Shown: in pieces, positions 56,257 to 64,000 of the stretch | Layout: every line of letters begins with the position of its first letter | Numbering within the stretch: position 1 is the first letter of the stretch | Origin: Elymus sibiricus | Lineage: Eukaryota > Streptophyta > Magnoliopsida > Poales > Poaceae | DNA length: 64,000 nt | Direction of reading: 5' to 3' | Assembly: GCA_039707655.1 (NCBI GenBank) | Contig: CM077663.1 | Span: 433,335,830-433,399,829, forward strand | The notes under the pieces: generated by a model | Told to the model about the DNA's origin: nothing | What the model saw: only the letters and a program-made list of their open reading frames with translations | Databases searched by the model: none | Program-made: the position numbers and the translations under genes

Positions 56257-56445
56257 GGTGCAAACTAGCAAAGTAGCAAGCAAGACAAGTAAACTAGCAA
56301 GCAAAGAAGTAAACTAGTAACAAGAAAAGATAAATATTTTTGTATTTTTGATTTTTATGAGACAATCTAAATATAACAGCAAATAAAAAGAAGAACAAGT
56401 TAATGAAAATTTGTGAGAAGCTACTTGATAGTTGATGATGATATT

Positions 56446-56463
56446 CCCCGGCAACGGCGCCAG
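56446..56463 (-). other. Primer-binding site (tRNA-Asp type), minus-strand element
   Basis: The minus-strand sequence TGGCGCCGTTGCCGGGGA lies 10 bases inside the LTR end. It is the tRNA-Asp-complementary site used by many Triticeae gypsy elements. Confidence 0.8.
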
Positions 56464-56473
56464 AAATCCTTCC

Positions 56474-57031
56474 TGATACTTGTGATCTGCGTTGGGTTTT
56501 CCGTGAAGAGGAACGGGTTATTGCAGCACAAGATGGGTAAGTATTTCCCTCAGTTATGAAACCAAGGTTTATCGAACCAATAGGAATATCAATCCTCAAC
56601 CGTCTTCAGCGGCTAGCACACAAAAGAAGAAACAACTTGCACCCAACACGGGCAAGAGGGTTGTCAATCCCCTTGATCTCGTTATTTGCAAGCAAATGAG
56701 TTGTGTAGATAATTGTTGATAAATATAAATTGCAAAATAAAATAAAAGGTAAATAATGGCAGCAAGGTAGCAATAGCGTTTGTAAATTTATAAGTGAATA
56801 GACCCGGGGGCCATAGTGTTCTCTAGTGGCATCTCTCATGTAGGCAACGTACGGTGGGTAACAAATTACTGTTGGGCAATTGATAGAAAAGCGGATAGTT
56901 ATGCGATGTTCACGGCAATGAGCATGTATATATAGGCATCACGTCCATAAGCAAATAGGCCGACTCCTGCCTGCACCTATTACTATTACTCCACTCATCG
57001 ACCGCTATCCAGCATGCATCTAGAGTATTAA
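56474..57031 (-). mobile_element. Partial LTR of the minus-strand element
   Basis: It begins TGATACTTGTGATCTGCG at 56474 (the LTR's 3' end read on the minus strand). It shares long stretches with the left half of the solo LTR at 15749, for example AAGTATTTCCCTCAGTTATG and CCGCTATCCAGCATGCATCT. It stops after CAGCATGCATCTAGAGTATTAAG, where the opposing LTR begins. Confidence 0.75.
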
Positions 57032-57039
57032 GCATCGTC

Positions 57040-58035
57040 ATCACCAACGATCCTCTCATCGAGAGGGGGTCAATCTCCATCAACATCTTCACCAGCACCA
57101 TCTCCTCTCAAACCCTAGTTCATCTCTTGTATTCGATCTTTGTCTCAAAACCTCAGATTGGTACCTGTGGGTTGCTAGTAGTGTTGATTACTCCTTGTAG
57201 TTGATGCTAGTTGGTTTACTTGGTGGAAGATCATATGTTCAGATCCTTAATGATAATTAATACTCCTCTGATTATGAACATGAATATGCTTTGTGAGTAG
57301 TTACGTTTGTTCCCGAGGACATGGGATAAGTCTTGTTATAAGTAATCATGTGAATTAGGTATTCGTTCGATATTTTGATGAGATGTATGTTGTCTCTCCT
57401 CTAGTGGTGTTATGTGAACGTCGACTACATGACAGTTCACCATTATTTGGGCCTAGAGGAAGGCATTGGGAAGTAATAAGTAGATGATGGGTTGCTAGAG
57501 TGACAGAAGCTTAAACCCTAGTTTATGCGTTGCTTCGTAAGGGGCTGATTTGGATCCATATGTTTCATGCTATGGTTAGATTTATCTTAATTCTTCTTTC
57601 GTAGTTGCGGATGCTTGCGAGAGAGGTTAATCATAAGTGGGAGGCTTGTCCAAGTAAGGGCAGCACCCAAGCACCGGTCCACCCACATATCAAATTATCA
57701 AAGTAACGAATGCGAATCAGATGAGCATGATGAAAACTAGCTTGACAGAAATTCCCATGTGTCCTCGGGAGCGCTTTGCTTTATATAAGAGTTTGTCCAG
57801 GCTTGTCCTTTGCTACAAAAAGGATTGGGCCACCTTGCTGCACCTTTGTTACATTTGTTGCTTGCTATCCATTACGAATTATCCTATCACAAAACTATAT
57901 GTTACTTATAATTTCAGTGCTTGCAGAGAATACCTTACTGAAAACCGCTTGTCATTTCCTTCTGCTCCTCGTTGGGTTCGACACTCTTACTTATCGAAAG
58001 GACTACGATAGATCCCCTATACTTGTGGGTCATCA
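57040..58035 (+). mobile_element. 5'-truncated 5' LTR of the autonomous Athila-group element
   Basis: It ends TACTTGTGGGTCATCA at 58035, followed by the primer-binding site. Its text (TTTGGTTGCTAG-type sequence, CGTCGACTACATGACAGTTC, GGGCCTAGAGGAAGGCATTG) is that of a widespread Triticeae gypsy LTR. The first several hundred bases expected of such an LTR, including the TGATATGTC start, are missing at the junction near 57032. Confidence 0.75.
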
Positions 58036-58046
58036 AGACTCTTTTC

Positions 58047-58064
58047 TGGCGTAGTTGCCGGGGA
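58047..58064 (+). other. Primer-binding site with two changes
   Basis: TGGCGTAGTTGCCGGGGA lies 11 bases past the LTR end. Compared with the tRNA-Asp-type site at 56446, it has TA instead of CC at the sixth and seventh bases, which may weaken priming. Confidence 0.75.
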
Positions 58065-58141
58065 GTGAAGCGCCTTTGATGAGTGGAACTTGGTAAGGAA
58101 AAATTTATATACTGTGCTGAAATTTACTGTCACTTGTTACT

Positions 58142-60037
58142 ATGGAAAATAATCCTTTGAGGGGCTTGTTCGGGGTATCTTCACCTCGATCGGAAGCACA
58201 AAGAGATGCTCCTCAACCTACTGCACCTACTGAAAATATTTACTATGAAATTCCTTCGGGTATGATAGAGAAACTGCTAGCTAATCCTTATGCAGGAGAT
58301 GGAACACTACATCCTGATTTGCATCTAATCTATGTGGATGAAGTTTGTGGATTATTTAAGCTTGCAGGTTTGCCCGAGGATGATGTCAAGAAGAAGGTCT
58401 TTCCTTTATCTTTGAAGGAGAAGGCATTGACATGGTATAGGCTATGTGATGATATTGGATCATGGAACTACAACCGATTGAAATTGGAATTTCATCAGAA
58501 GTTTTACCCTATGCATCTGGTTCATCATGATCGGAATTATATTTATAATTTTTGGCCTCGTGAAGGAGAAAGAATCGCTCAAGCTTGGGGGAGGCTTAAG
58601 TCAATGTTATATTCATGCCCCAATCATGAGCTCCCGAGAGAAATTATTATTCAGAATTTTTATGCTCGGCTTTCTAATAATGATCGGTCCATGCTCGATA
58701 CTTCTTGTGCTGGTTCCTTTATGAAGAAAGATATTGAATTCAAATGGGACTTATTGGAAAGAATTAAACGCAACTCTGAAGATTGGGAACTCGACGAAGG
58801 TAAGGAGTCAGGTATAAACCTTAAGTTCGATTGTGTTAAATCCTTTATAGACACCGATGCTTTTCGTGAATTTAGCACTAAATATGGACTTGACTCTGAA
58901 ATAGTAGCTTCTTTCTATGAATCTTTTGCTACTCATGTTGATCTCCCTAAGGAGAAGTGGTTTAAATATCATCCTCCCATTGAAGTTAAAGTAGTTGAAC
59001 CTATTAAAGTTGAAGAAGAGACTATTATTTATAATGCTGATCCTGTTATTCCTGCTGCTTATATTGAGAAACCACCCTTCCCTGTTAGAATAAAGGAACA
59101 TGCTAAAGCTTCAACTGTGGTTCGTAAGAGTTGTACTAGAACACCTACGCCCCCTGAACAAATTAAAGTTGAACCTAGTATTGCTATGGTTAAAGATCTC
59201 TTGGTTGATAATATTGATGGGCATGTTATTCATTTCTGTGATGAAGCTGCTAGAATTGCTAGACCTGATACCAAAGGTAAACATAGACCTATTGTTGGCG
59301 TGCCTGTTGTTTCTGTTAAAATAGGAGATCATTGTTATCATGGCTTGTGTGATGTGGGTGCTAGTGTGAGTGCAATTCCCTTTTCCTTATACCAAGAAAT
59401 TATGAATGATATTGCACCAGCTGAATTAGAGGAAATTGATGTTACCATTAAGCTTGCTAATAGAGATACTATTGCACCAATTGGGATTGTTAGAGATGTT
59501 GAAGTCTTGTGCGGGAAAATAAAGTATCCTACTGATTTTCTTGTTCTTGGTTCCCCACAAGATGATTTTTGTCCCATTATATTTGGTAGACCTTTCTTGA
59601 ATACTGTTAATGCTAGGATAGATTGTGAGAAAGAAACAGTTACTGTAAGCTTTAGGGATGTGTCTCATGAGTTCAATTTTTCTAAATTTCGTAGACAACC
59701 CCATGACAAAGAATTGTCTAGTAAAGATGAAATTATTGGTCTTGCTTCTATTGCTGTGCCTCCTACTGATCCTTTAGAACAATATTTGCTAGACCATGAA
59801 AATGATATGCATATGAATGAAAGGAATGAGATAGATAAGATTTTCTTTGATCAGCAGGCTATTTTGAAACACAACCTACCTGTTGAAATACTTGGGGATC
59901 CTCCTCCACCCAAGGGTGATCCCGTGTTTGAGCTTAAACAATTACCTGATACTCTGAAATATGCTTATCTTGATGAAAAGGAGATATATCCTGTTATTAT
60001 TAGTGCTAACCTTTCAGAGCATGAAGAAAAGAGATAA
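58142..60037 (+). CDS. Gag-protease of an Athila-group Ty3/gypsy element
   Basis: A 631-aa frame beginning MENNPLRGLFGV. The capsid domain is at about residues 35-215 (FKLAGLPEDDVKKKVFPLSL, KALTWYRL, LEFHQKFYPM, REIIIQNFYARLS). A variable linker is followed by the retropepsin at about 385-500, with the active-site block HGLCDVGASVSAIPFSLY and a second conserved block FGRPFLNTVNARIDCEKETV. No CCHC zinc knuckle was found. The frame ends in TAA at 60035-60037, and the next in-frame codons continue straight into the polymerase. In related elements gag and pol usually form one frame, so this stop is a lesion or a readthrough site. It is the helper type of element that could mobilise gag-protease-only relatives. 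Confidence 0.85.
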   Translation: MENNPLRGLFGVSSPRSEAQRDAPQPTAPTENIYYEIPSGMIEKLLANPYAGDGTLHPDLHLIYVDEVCGLFKLAGLPEDDVKKKVFPLSLKEKALTWYRLCDDIGSWNYNRLKLEFHQKFYPMHLVHHDRNYIYNFWPREGERIAQAWGRLKSMLYSCPNHELPREIIIQNFYARLSNNDRSMLDTSCAGSFMKKDIEFKWDLLERIKRNSEDWELDEGKESGINLKFDCVKSFIDTDAFREFSTKYGLDSEIVASFYESFATHVDLPKEKWFKYHPPIEVKVVEPIKVEEETIIYNADPVIPAAYIEKPPFPVRIKEHAKASTVVRKSCTRTPTPPEQIKVEPSIAMVKDLLVDNIDGHVIHFCDEAARIARPDTKGKHRPIVGVPVVSVKIGDHCYHGLCDVGASVSAIPFSLYQEIMNDIAPAELEEIDVTIKLANRDTIAPIGIVRDVEVLCGKIKYPTDFLVLGSPQDDFCPIIFGRPFLNTVNARIDCEKETVTVSFRDVSHEFNFSKFRRQPHDKELSSKDEIIGLASIAVPPTDPLEQYLLDHENDMHMNERNEIDKIFFDQQAILKHNLPVEILGDPPPPKGDPVFELKQLPDTLKYAYLDEKEIYPVIISANLSEHEEKR

Positions 60038-62878
60038 TTGAAAACTCTGAGGAAGCACCGTGCTGCTATTGGATATACTCTTGATGATCTTAAGGGCATT
60101 AGTCCCACTCTATGTCAGCATAAAATTAATATGGAGCCTGATGCTAAACCAGTTGTCGATCACCAACGACGGTTAAATCCTAAAATGAAAGAAGTGGTAA
60201 GAAATGAAATACTAAAGCTTCTGGAGGCAGGTATAATTTATCCTATTGCTAATAGTACATGGGTTAGTCCCGTTCATTGTGTCCCTAAGAAGGGAGGTAT
60301 TACCGTTGTTCCTAATGATAAAAATGAATTGATCCCGCAAAGAATTGTTACAGGTTATAGAATGGTAATTGATTTTAGGAAATTAAATAAAGCTACTAGG
60401 AAAGATCATTACCCTCTACCTTTTATTGATCAAATGCTAGAAAGACTATCCAAACATACACACTTTTGCTTTCTAGATGGTTATTCTGGTTTCTCTCAAA
60501 TACCTGTGTCAAAAGAGGATCAAGAAAAGACCACTTTTACTTGTCCTTTCGGTACCTTTGCTTACAGACGTATGCCTTTTGGTTTATGCAATGCACCTGC
60601 TACCTTTCAAAGATGTATGATGGCTATATTCTCTGACTTTTGTGAAAAGATTGTTGAGGTTTTCATGGATGATTTTTCCGTTTATGGAACTTCTTTTGAT
60701 GATTGCTTGAGCAACCTTGATCGAGTTTTGCATATATGCGAAGAAACTAATCTTGTCTTGAATTGGGAAAAGTGCCACTTTATGGTTAATGAAGGTATTG
60801 TCTTGGGGCACAAAATCTCCGAAAGAGGTATTGAGGTGGATAAAGCTAAAGTTGATGCCATTGAAAAAATGTCGTGTCCTACGGATATCAGGGGTATAAG
60901 AAGTTTCCTTAGTCATGCTGGTTTCTATAGGAGGTTTATTAAAGACTTCTCTAAGATTTCTAGGCCTCTCACCAATCTTTTGCAAAAAGATGTTCCATTC
61001 GTTTTTGATGATGATTGTGTAGAAGCATTTGAAATTCTTAAGAATGCCTTGATTTTCGCACCTGTTGTTCAACCACCTGATTGGAACCTACCCTTTGAAA
61101 TTATGTGTGATGCTAGCGATTATGCCGTTGGTGCTGTTCTAGGACAAAGAGTTGATAAGAAATTAAATGTTATCCATTATGCTAGTAAAACTCTAGACAG
61201 TGCTCAAAGAAACTACGCTACCACTGAAAAGGAATTCTTAGCAGTTGTGTTTGCTTGTGATAAGTTCAGACCTTATATTGTTGATTCCAAAGTAACTGTT
61301 CACACTGATCATGCTGCTATTAAATATCTTATGGAAAAGAAAGATGCTAAACCTAGACTTATTAGATGGGTTCTCTTGCTACAAGAATTTGATTTGCATA
61401 TTATTGATAGAAAGGGTGCTGAGAACCCCGTAGCAGACAACTTGTCTAGGTTAGAAAATGTTCTTGATGACCCACTACCTATTGATGATAGCTTTCCTGA
61501 TGAACAGTTAGCTATCATAAATGCTTCACGCAATGCTCCATGGTATGCTGATTATGCTAATTACATTGTTGCTAAATTTATACCGCCTAGTTTCACATAC
61601 CAGCAAAAGAAAAAGTTCTTCTATGATTTAAGACATTACTTTTGGGATGATCCACACCTTTATAAAGAAGGAGTAGATGGTGTTATTAGACGTTGTGTGC
61701 CTGAGCATGAACAGGAACAGATCCTTCACAAGTGTCATTCCGAGGCCTACGGAGGACACCACGCTGGAGATAGAACTACACATAAGGTACTACAATCTGG
61801 GTTTTATTGGCCTACTCTCTTCAAGGATGCTCGTAAGTTTGTCTTGTATTGTGACGAATGTCAAAGAATTGGTAATATTAGTAGACGTCAGGAAATGCCT
61901 ATGAATTACTCTCTTGTTATTGAACCATTTGATGTTTGGGGTTTTGATTATATGGGACCTTTTCCACAATCTAACGGGTATACTCATATTCTAGTTGTTG
62001 TTGATTATGTTACTATGTGGGTAGAAGCTATTCCAACTAGTAGCGCTGATCATAACACTTCTATTAAAATGCTTAAAGAAGTTATTTTCCCTAGATTTGG
62101 AGTCCCTAGATATTTAATGACTGATGGTGGTTCACACTTTATTCATGGTGCTTTCCGTAAATTGCTTGCTAAGTATGATGTTAATCAGAGAATTGCATCT
62201 CCTTATCATCCTCAGTCTAGTGGTCAAGTAGAATTGAGCAATAGAGAAATTAAATTGATTTTGCAGAAGACTGTTAATAGATCCAGGAAGAATTGGTCTA
62301 AGAAACTTGATGATGCATTATGGGCTTATAGAACTGCTTATAAAAACCCTATGGGTATGTCTCCGTATAAGATGGTTTATGGTAAAGCATGTCACTTACC
62401 TCTAGAGCTAGAACATAAAGCTTATTGGGCCATTAAAGAGCTCAACTATGATTTCAAACTTGCTGGTGAGAAGAGGTTATTTGACATTAGCTCACTTGAT
62501 GAATGGAGAACTCAGGCCTATGAGAATGCCAAGTTGTTTAAAGAAAAGGTTAAGAGATGGCATGATAAAAGGATACAAAAGCGTGAATTCAATATAGGTG
62601 ATCATGTCTTGCTATACAATTCTCGTTTAAGATTTTTTGCAGGAAAACTTCTCTCTAAATGGGAAGGGCCTTACATTATCGAGGAAGTATATCGTTCCGG
62701 TGCCATCAAGATCAACAACACCGAAGGCATAAACCCGAAGGTGGTAAACGGGCAAAGAATCAAACATTATATCTCAGGTACTCCCATAAATGTTGAAACC
62801 AATATTTTCAATACCATGACTCCGGAGGAGTATATTAGGGAGACTTACCATAACTTTTCAGACTCCGAAAAGGAATAG
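60038..62878 (+). CDS. Reverse transcriptase, RNase H and integrase of the Athila-group element
   Basis: 946 codons in the same frame as gag-protease, with no ATG at the front. RT is at about residues 60-240 ([39 protein letters not shown], catalytic FMDDFSVYG at 209-217). RNase H starts near 355 ([14 protein letters not shown]). The integrase HHCC zinc region is at about 564-608 ([21 protein letters not shown]). The integrase core has Asp 637, Asp 696 and Glu 732 with the expected 35-residue final spacing. A GPY-like end follows ([11 protein letters not shown]). Every catalytic residue I can check is present and no internal stop occurs. The [19 protein letters not shown] RT start is typical of the Athila lineage. 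Apart from the upstream TAA and the truncated LTR, the element looks young. Confidence 0.9.
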   Translation: MKTLRKHRAAIGYTLDDLKGISPTLCQHKINMEPDAKPVVDHQRRLNPKMKEVVRNEILKLLEAGIIYPIANSTWVSPVHCVPKKGGITVVPNDKNELIPQRIVTGYRMVIDFRKLNKATRKDHYPLPFIDQMLERLSKHTHFCFLDGYSGFSQIPVSKEDQEKTTFTCPFGTFAYRRMPFGLCNAPATFQRCMMAIFSDFCEKIVEVFMDDFSVYGTSFDDCLSNLDRVLHICEETNLVLNWEKCHFMVNEGIVLGHKISERGIEVDKAKVDAIEKMSCPTDIRGIRSFLSHAGFYRRFIKDFSKISRPLTNLLQKDVPFVFDDDCVEAFEILKNALIFAPVVQPPDWNLPFEIMCDASDYAVGAVLGQRVDKKLNVIHYASKTLDSAQRNYATTEKEFLAVVFACDKFRPYIVDSKVTVHTDHAAIKYLMEKKDAKPRLIRWVLLLQEFDLHIIDRKGAENPVADNLSRLENVLDDPLPIDDSFPDEQLAIINASRNAPWYADYANYIVAKFIPPSFTYQQKKKFFYDLRHYFWDDPHLYKEGVDGVIRRCVPEHEQEQILHKCHSEAYGGHHAGDRTTHKVLQSGFYWPTLFKDARKFVLYCDECQRIGNISRRQEMPMNYSLVIEPFDVWGFDYMGPFPQSNGYTHILVVVDYVTMWVEAIPTSSADHNTSIKMLKEVIFPRFGVPRYLMTDGGSHFIHGAFRKLLAKYDVNQRIASPYHPQSSGQVELSNREIKLILQKTVNRSRKNWSKKLDDALWAYRTAYKNPMGMSPYKMVYGKACHLPLELEHKAYWAIKELNYDFKLAGEKRLFDISSLDEWRTQAYENAKLFKEKVKRWHDKRIQKREFNIGDHVLLYNSRLRFFAGKLLSKWEGPYIIEEVYRSGAIKINNTEGINPKVVNGQRIKHYISGTPINVETNIFNTMTPEEYIRETYHNFSDSEKE

Positions 62879-63205
62879 GTATGTGTTACGGTAAGCAAAC
62901 CGACTCCAACACTTTTTCAATGGCAATTTTTATCCGTTTTGGAATATTTAAAAAATTAGGAAAATTTAAAGCAGTCCGAATAGTGCACGAGGAGGTGACA
63001 AGCCAGGGGGGCGCGCCCTACCCCCTGGGCGCGCCCCTGTGGCTTGTGGCCACTCCGTGCACCCTCCGGACTCCGTTTTCTTGTGGTAGACTCCTTCAGG
63101 TCGGTAAAAATTCATTATATAATCTCCCGAAGGTTTTGACCTTCGTAACACGACAATACCTCCTGTTTTCATTTGGAGTTGTTTCTGCAGCAGATTTAGA
63201 GCAAG
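62879..63205. other. Spacer between pol and the 3' frame, with a GC palindrome pair
   Basis: GGGCGCGCCC occurs twice (about 63009 and 63024) and each copy is itself a palindrome, so the region can form a strong hairpin. No gene was found. Confidence 0.6.
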
Positions 63206-63661
63206 ATGTCTTCGCAAGAGTCGGTCGGGGAGAGCCGTGCCTCTCACCTGACACCGGGGTCCGGAGCATTCAGCAAAGCCAACCACTTCGGGCAGGCCAC
63301 GGAGGAAGAGATGGAGTCCGACTTGAAAAGGATAGATGCCATGGAGGAAGACCAAGAAGTTACCTCTCGTCTACAACCTGGAGCCATGTTGGAAGAACTT
63401 CAGAGCTCAGCAATTCCGAATTCGGTTATCCCTCCCAATGCTAAATTTCTTACTTATGAAAATATGAAAAAGAGTGTTGCTTCTTCCCCCGCAGCAATGA
63501 AACATCCATGGGTTATGGGAGCTCTAACCGTCACTGGAAAACTTCGCAAGGAAATAATGGATCTCAGACAGCAAAATAATAAGCTTGAGGAGGAGAATCG
63601 CATTCTGAGGGGCATCATCGCCAAGAATATAACATCGCCACCTCCGAAGAAAGACAACTAA
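63206..63661 (+). CDS. Small 3' frame of the retrotransposon, coiled-coil protein
   Basis: A 151-aa frame starting with ATG in CAAGATGTCTTC. The N-terminal part is acidic and Ser-rich (ATEEEMESDLKRIDAMEEDQ). The C-terminal part has a heptad pattern, KLRKEIMDLRQQNNKLEEEN followed by RILRGII, that should form a coiled coil, then a basic/proline tail. It sits 3' of pol, where Athila elements often carry an env-like frame. It has no signal peptide or membrane helix, so it is not a classic envelope. Its role is unknown. No decay is visible. Confidence 0.65.
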   Translation: MSSQESVGESRASHLTPGSGAFSKANHFGQATEEEMESDLKRIDAMEEDQEVTSRLQPGAMLEELQSSAIPNSVIPPNAKFLTYENMKKSVASSPAAMKHPWVMGALTVTGKLRKEIMDLRQQNNKLEEENRILRGIIAKNITSPPPKKDN

Positions 63662-64000
63662 ACACATGGGTATGGGCACTCCCCTTGGCTTGTGCCAAGC
63701 TTAGGGGAGGTGCCCCGGTATCGTATCACCATCACATCTTTTACTTTTATCATTTGTCTTAGTTCGATCCTTTTGGTTATATCTTGATCTAGTAGAATAA
63801 AATCTTTAGTGTGATCTAGTTTTGAATTTTGCCTTATTTTCCCCCTATGTAAGCAAGTCCGAGAGTTATATAATAAAGAGTAGTTTTGAGTTGAGGGCTT
63901 TGCTTGCTTGCTATGATCTTCAGAAAAAGAAATAGAAAGAAGTATAGAATAAAAGCAAAGAGTATATATGATGATCTTATGGGGGGTGATGACTTCACAT
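63662..64000 (+). other. Internal non-coding 3' region of the element, running off the window
   Basis: It includes GCCAAGCTTAGGGGAGGTGC at about 63696 and A/G-rich stretches near 63925-63960. The polypurine tract and 3' LTR are not reached. Confidence 0.6.

Larger units (their letters stand above)
53640..57031 (-). mobile_element. Gag-protease-only Athila-group retrotransposon, broken
   Basis: On the minus strand the order is: partial LTR (57031-56474), primer-binding site (56463-56446), gag, protease, then non-coding sequence with AACAATAGCGCTTGTTGGGA (about 54120) and a C/G homopolymer. No reverse transcriptase, RNase H or integrase follows the protease; the frame ends near 54180 and leads straight to non-coding DNA. 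This matches non-autonomous Triticeae gypsy families that rely on other elements' enzymes. The left boundary is approximate and the second LTR is missing or unrecognised. Confidence 0.7.

Overview
The window is nuclear DNA of a grass, almost certainly a Triticeae species (wheat, barley, rye, Aegilops). I infer this from nested transposons that carry LTR, CACTA, Stowaway, Harbinger and Helitron termini typical of Triticeae repeats, with GC-rich grass genes scattered among them. No prokaryotic, organellar or viral genome is present. All names come from reading the sequence and from memory of the families; no database was searched.

Genes. Three look intact: a plastid sigma factor of the SIG5 type on the minus strand (21998-23919, five exons that join in phase); a multi-pass membrane protein of unknown function (36690-37598, one short in-frame intron); and an intronless PPR protein with a DYW deaminase domain (49859-52465). 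Three others are partial or damaged: a B3-domain gene with an in-frame stop (2390-2983, with a possible upstream exon near 3566-4102), two 3' exons of an unrecognised gene (6545-6987, minus), and a frameshifted 3' exon of a GAUT-like glycosyltransferase (13346-13577). The GAUT fragment lies inside what I read as a gene-capturing Helitron (about 7873-14453).

Layout. 1-2213: end of an LTR with 86-bp tandem repeats. 2.3-7.8 kb: B3 relic, LINE relic, small gene, Stowaway. 7.9-19 kb: a cluster of Helitron termini, with GC-rich repeats and a solo LTR (15749-17327) nested in it. 20-24.3 kb: SIG5-like gene. 24.6-30.1 kb: MITEs, a third Helitron and a dead PIF/Harbinger transposase. 30.9-33.0 kb: a second solo LTR. 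33.4-36.3 kb: an unassigned open frame and a Harbinger MITE inside a Stowaway relic. 36.7-38.0 kb: membrane-protein gene with a Stowaway in its 3' flank. 38.2-41.1 kb: deleted LINE. 43.8-49.0 kb: second LINE split by three later DNA transposons. 49.9-52.5 kb: PPR gene. 52.7-53.4 kb: MITE-like sequence. 53.6-57.0 kb: gag-protease-only Athila-group element on the minus strand, joined head to head with an autonomous Athila-group element on the plus strand (57.04-64.0 kb, running off the window).

Two of the three intact genes point to organelle gene expression (plastid transcription and organellar RNA editing). They lie 26 kb apart with transposons between them, and I see no sign of co-regulation. 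No new multi-gene system is evident. The best leads are the divergent SIG5-like gene, the Helitron cluster with captured gene sequence, the paired 20-bp palindromes at 9058 and 10681, and the datable nested insertions in the LINE.
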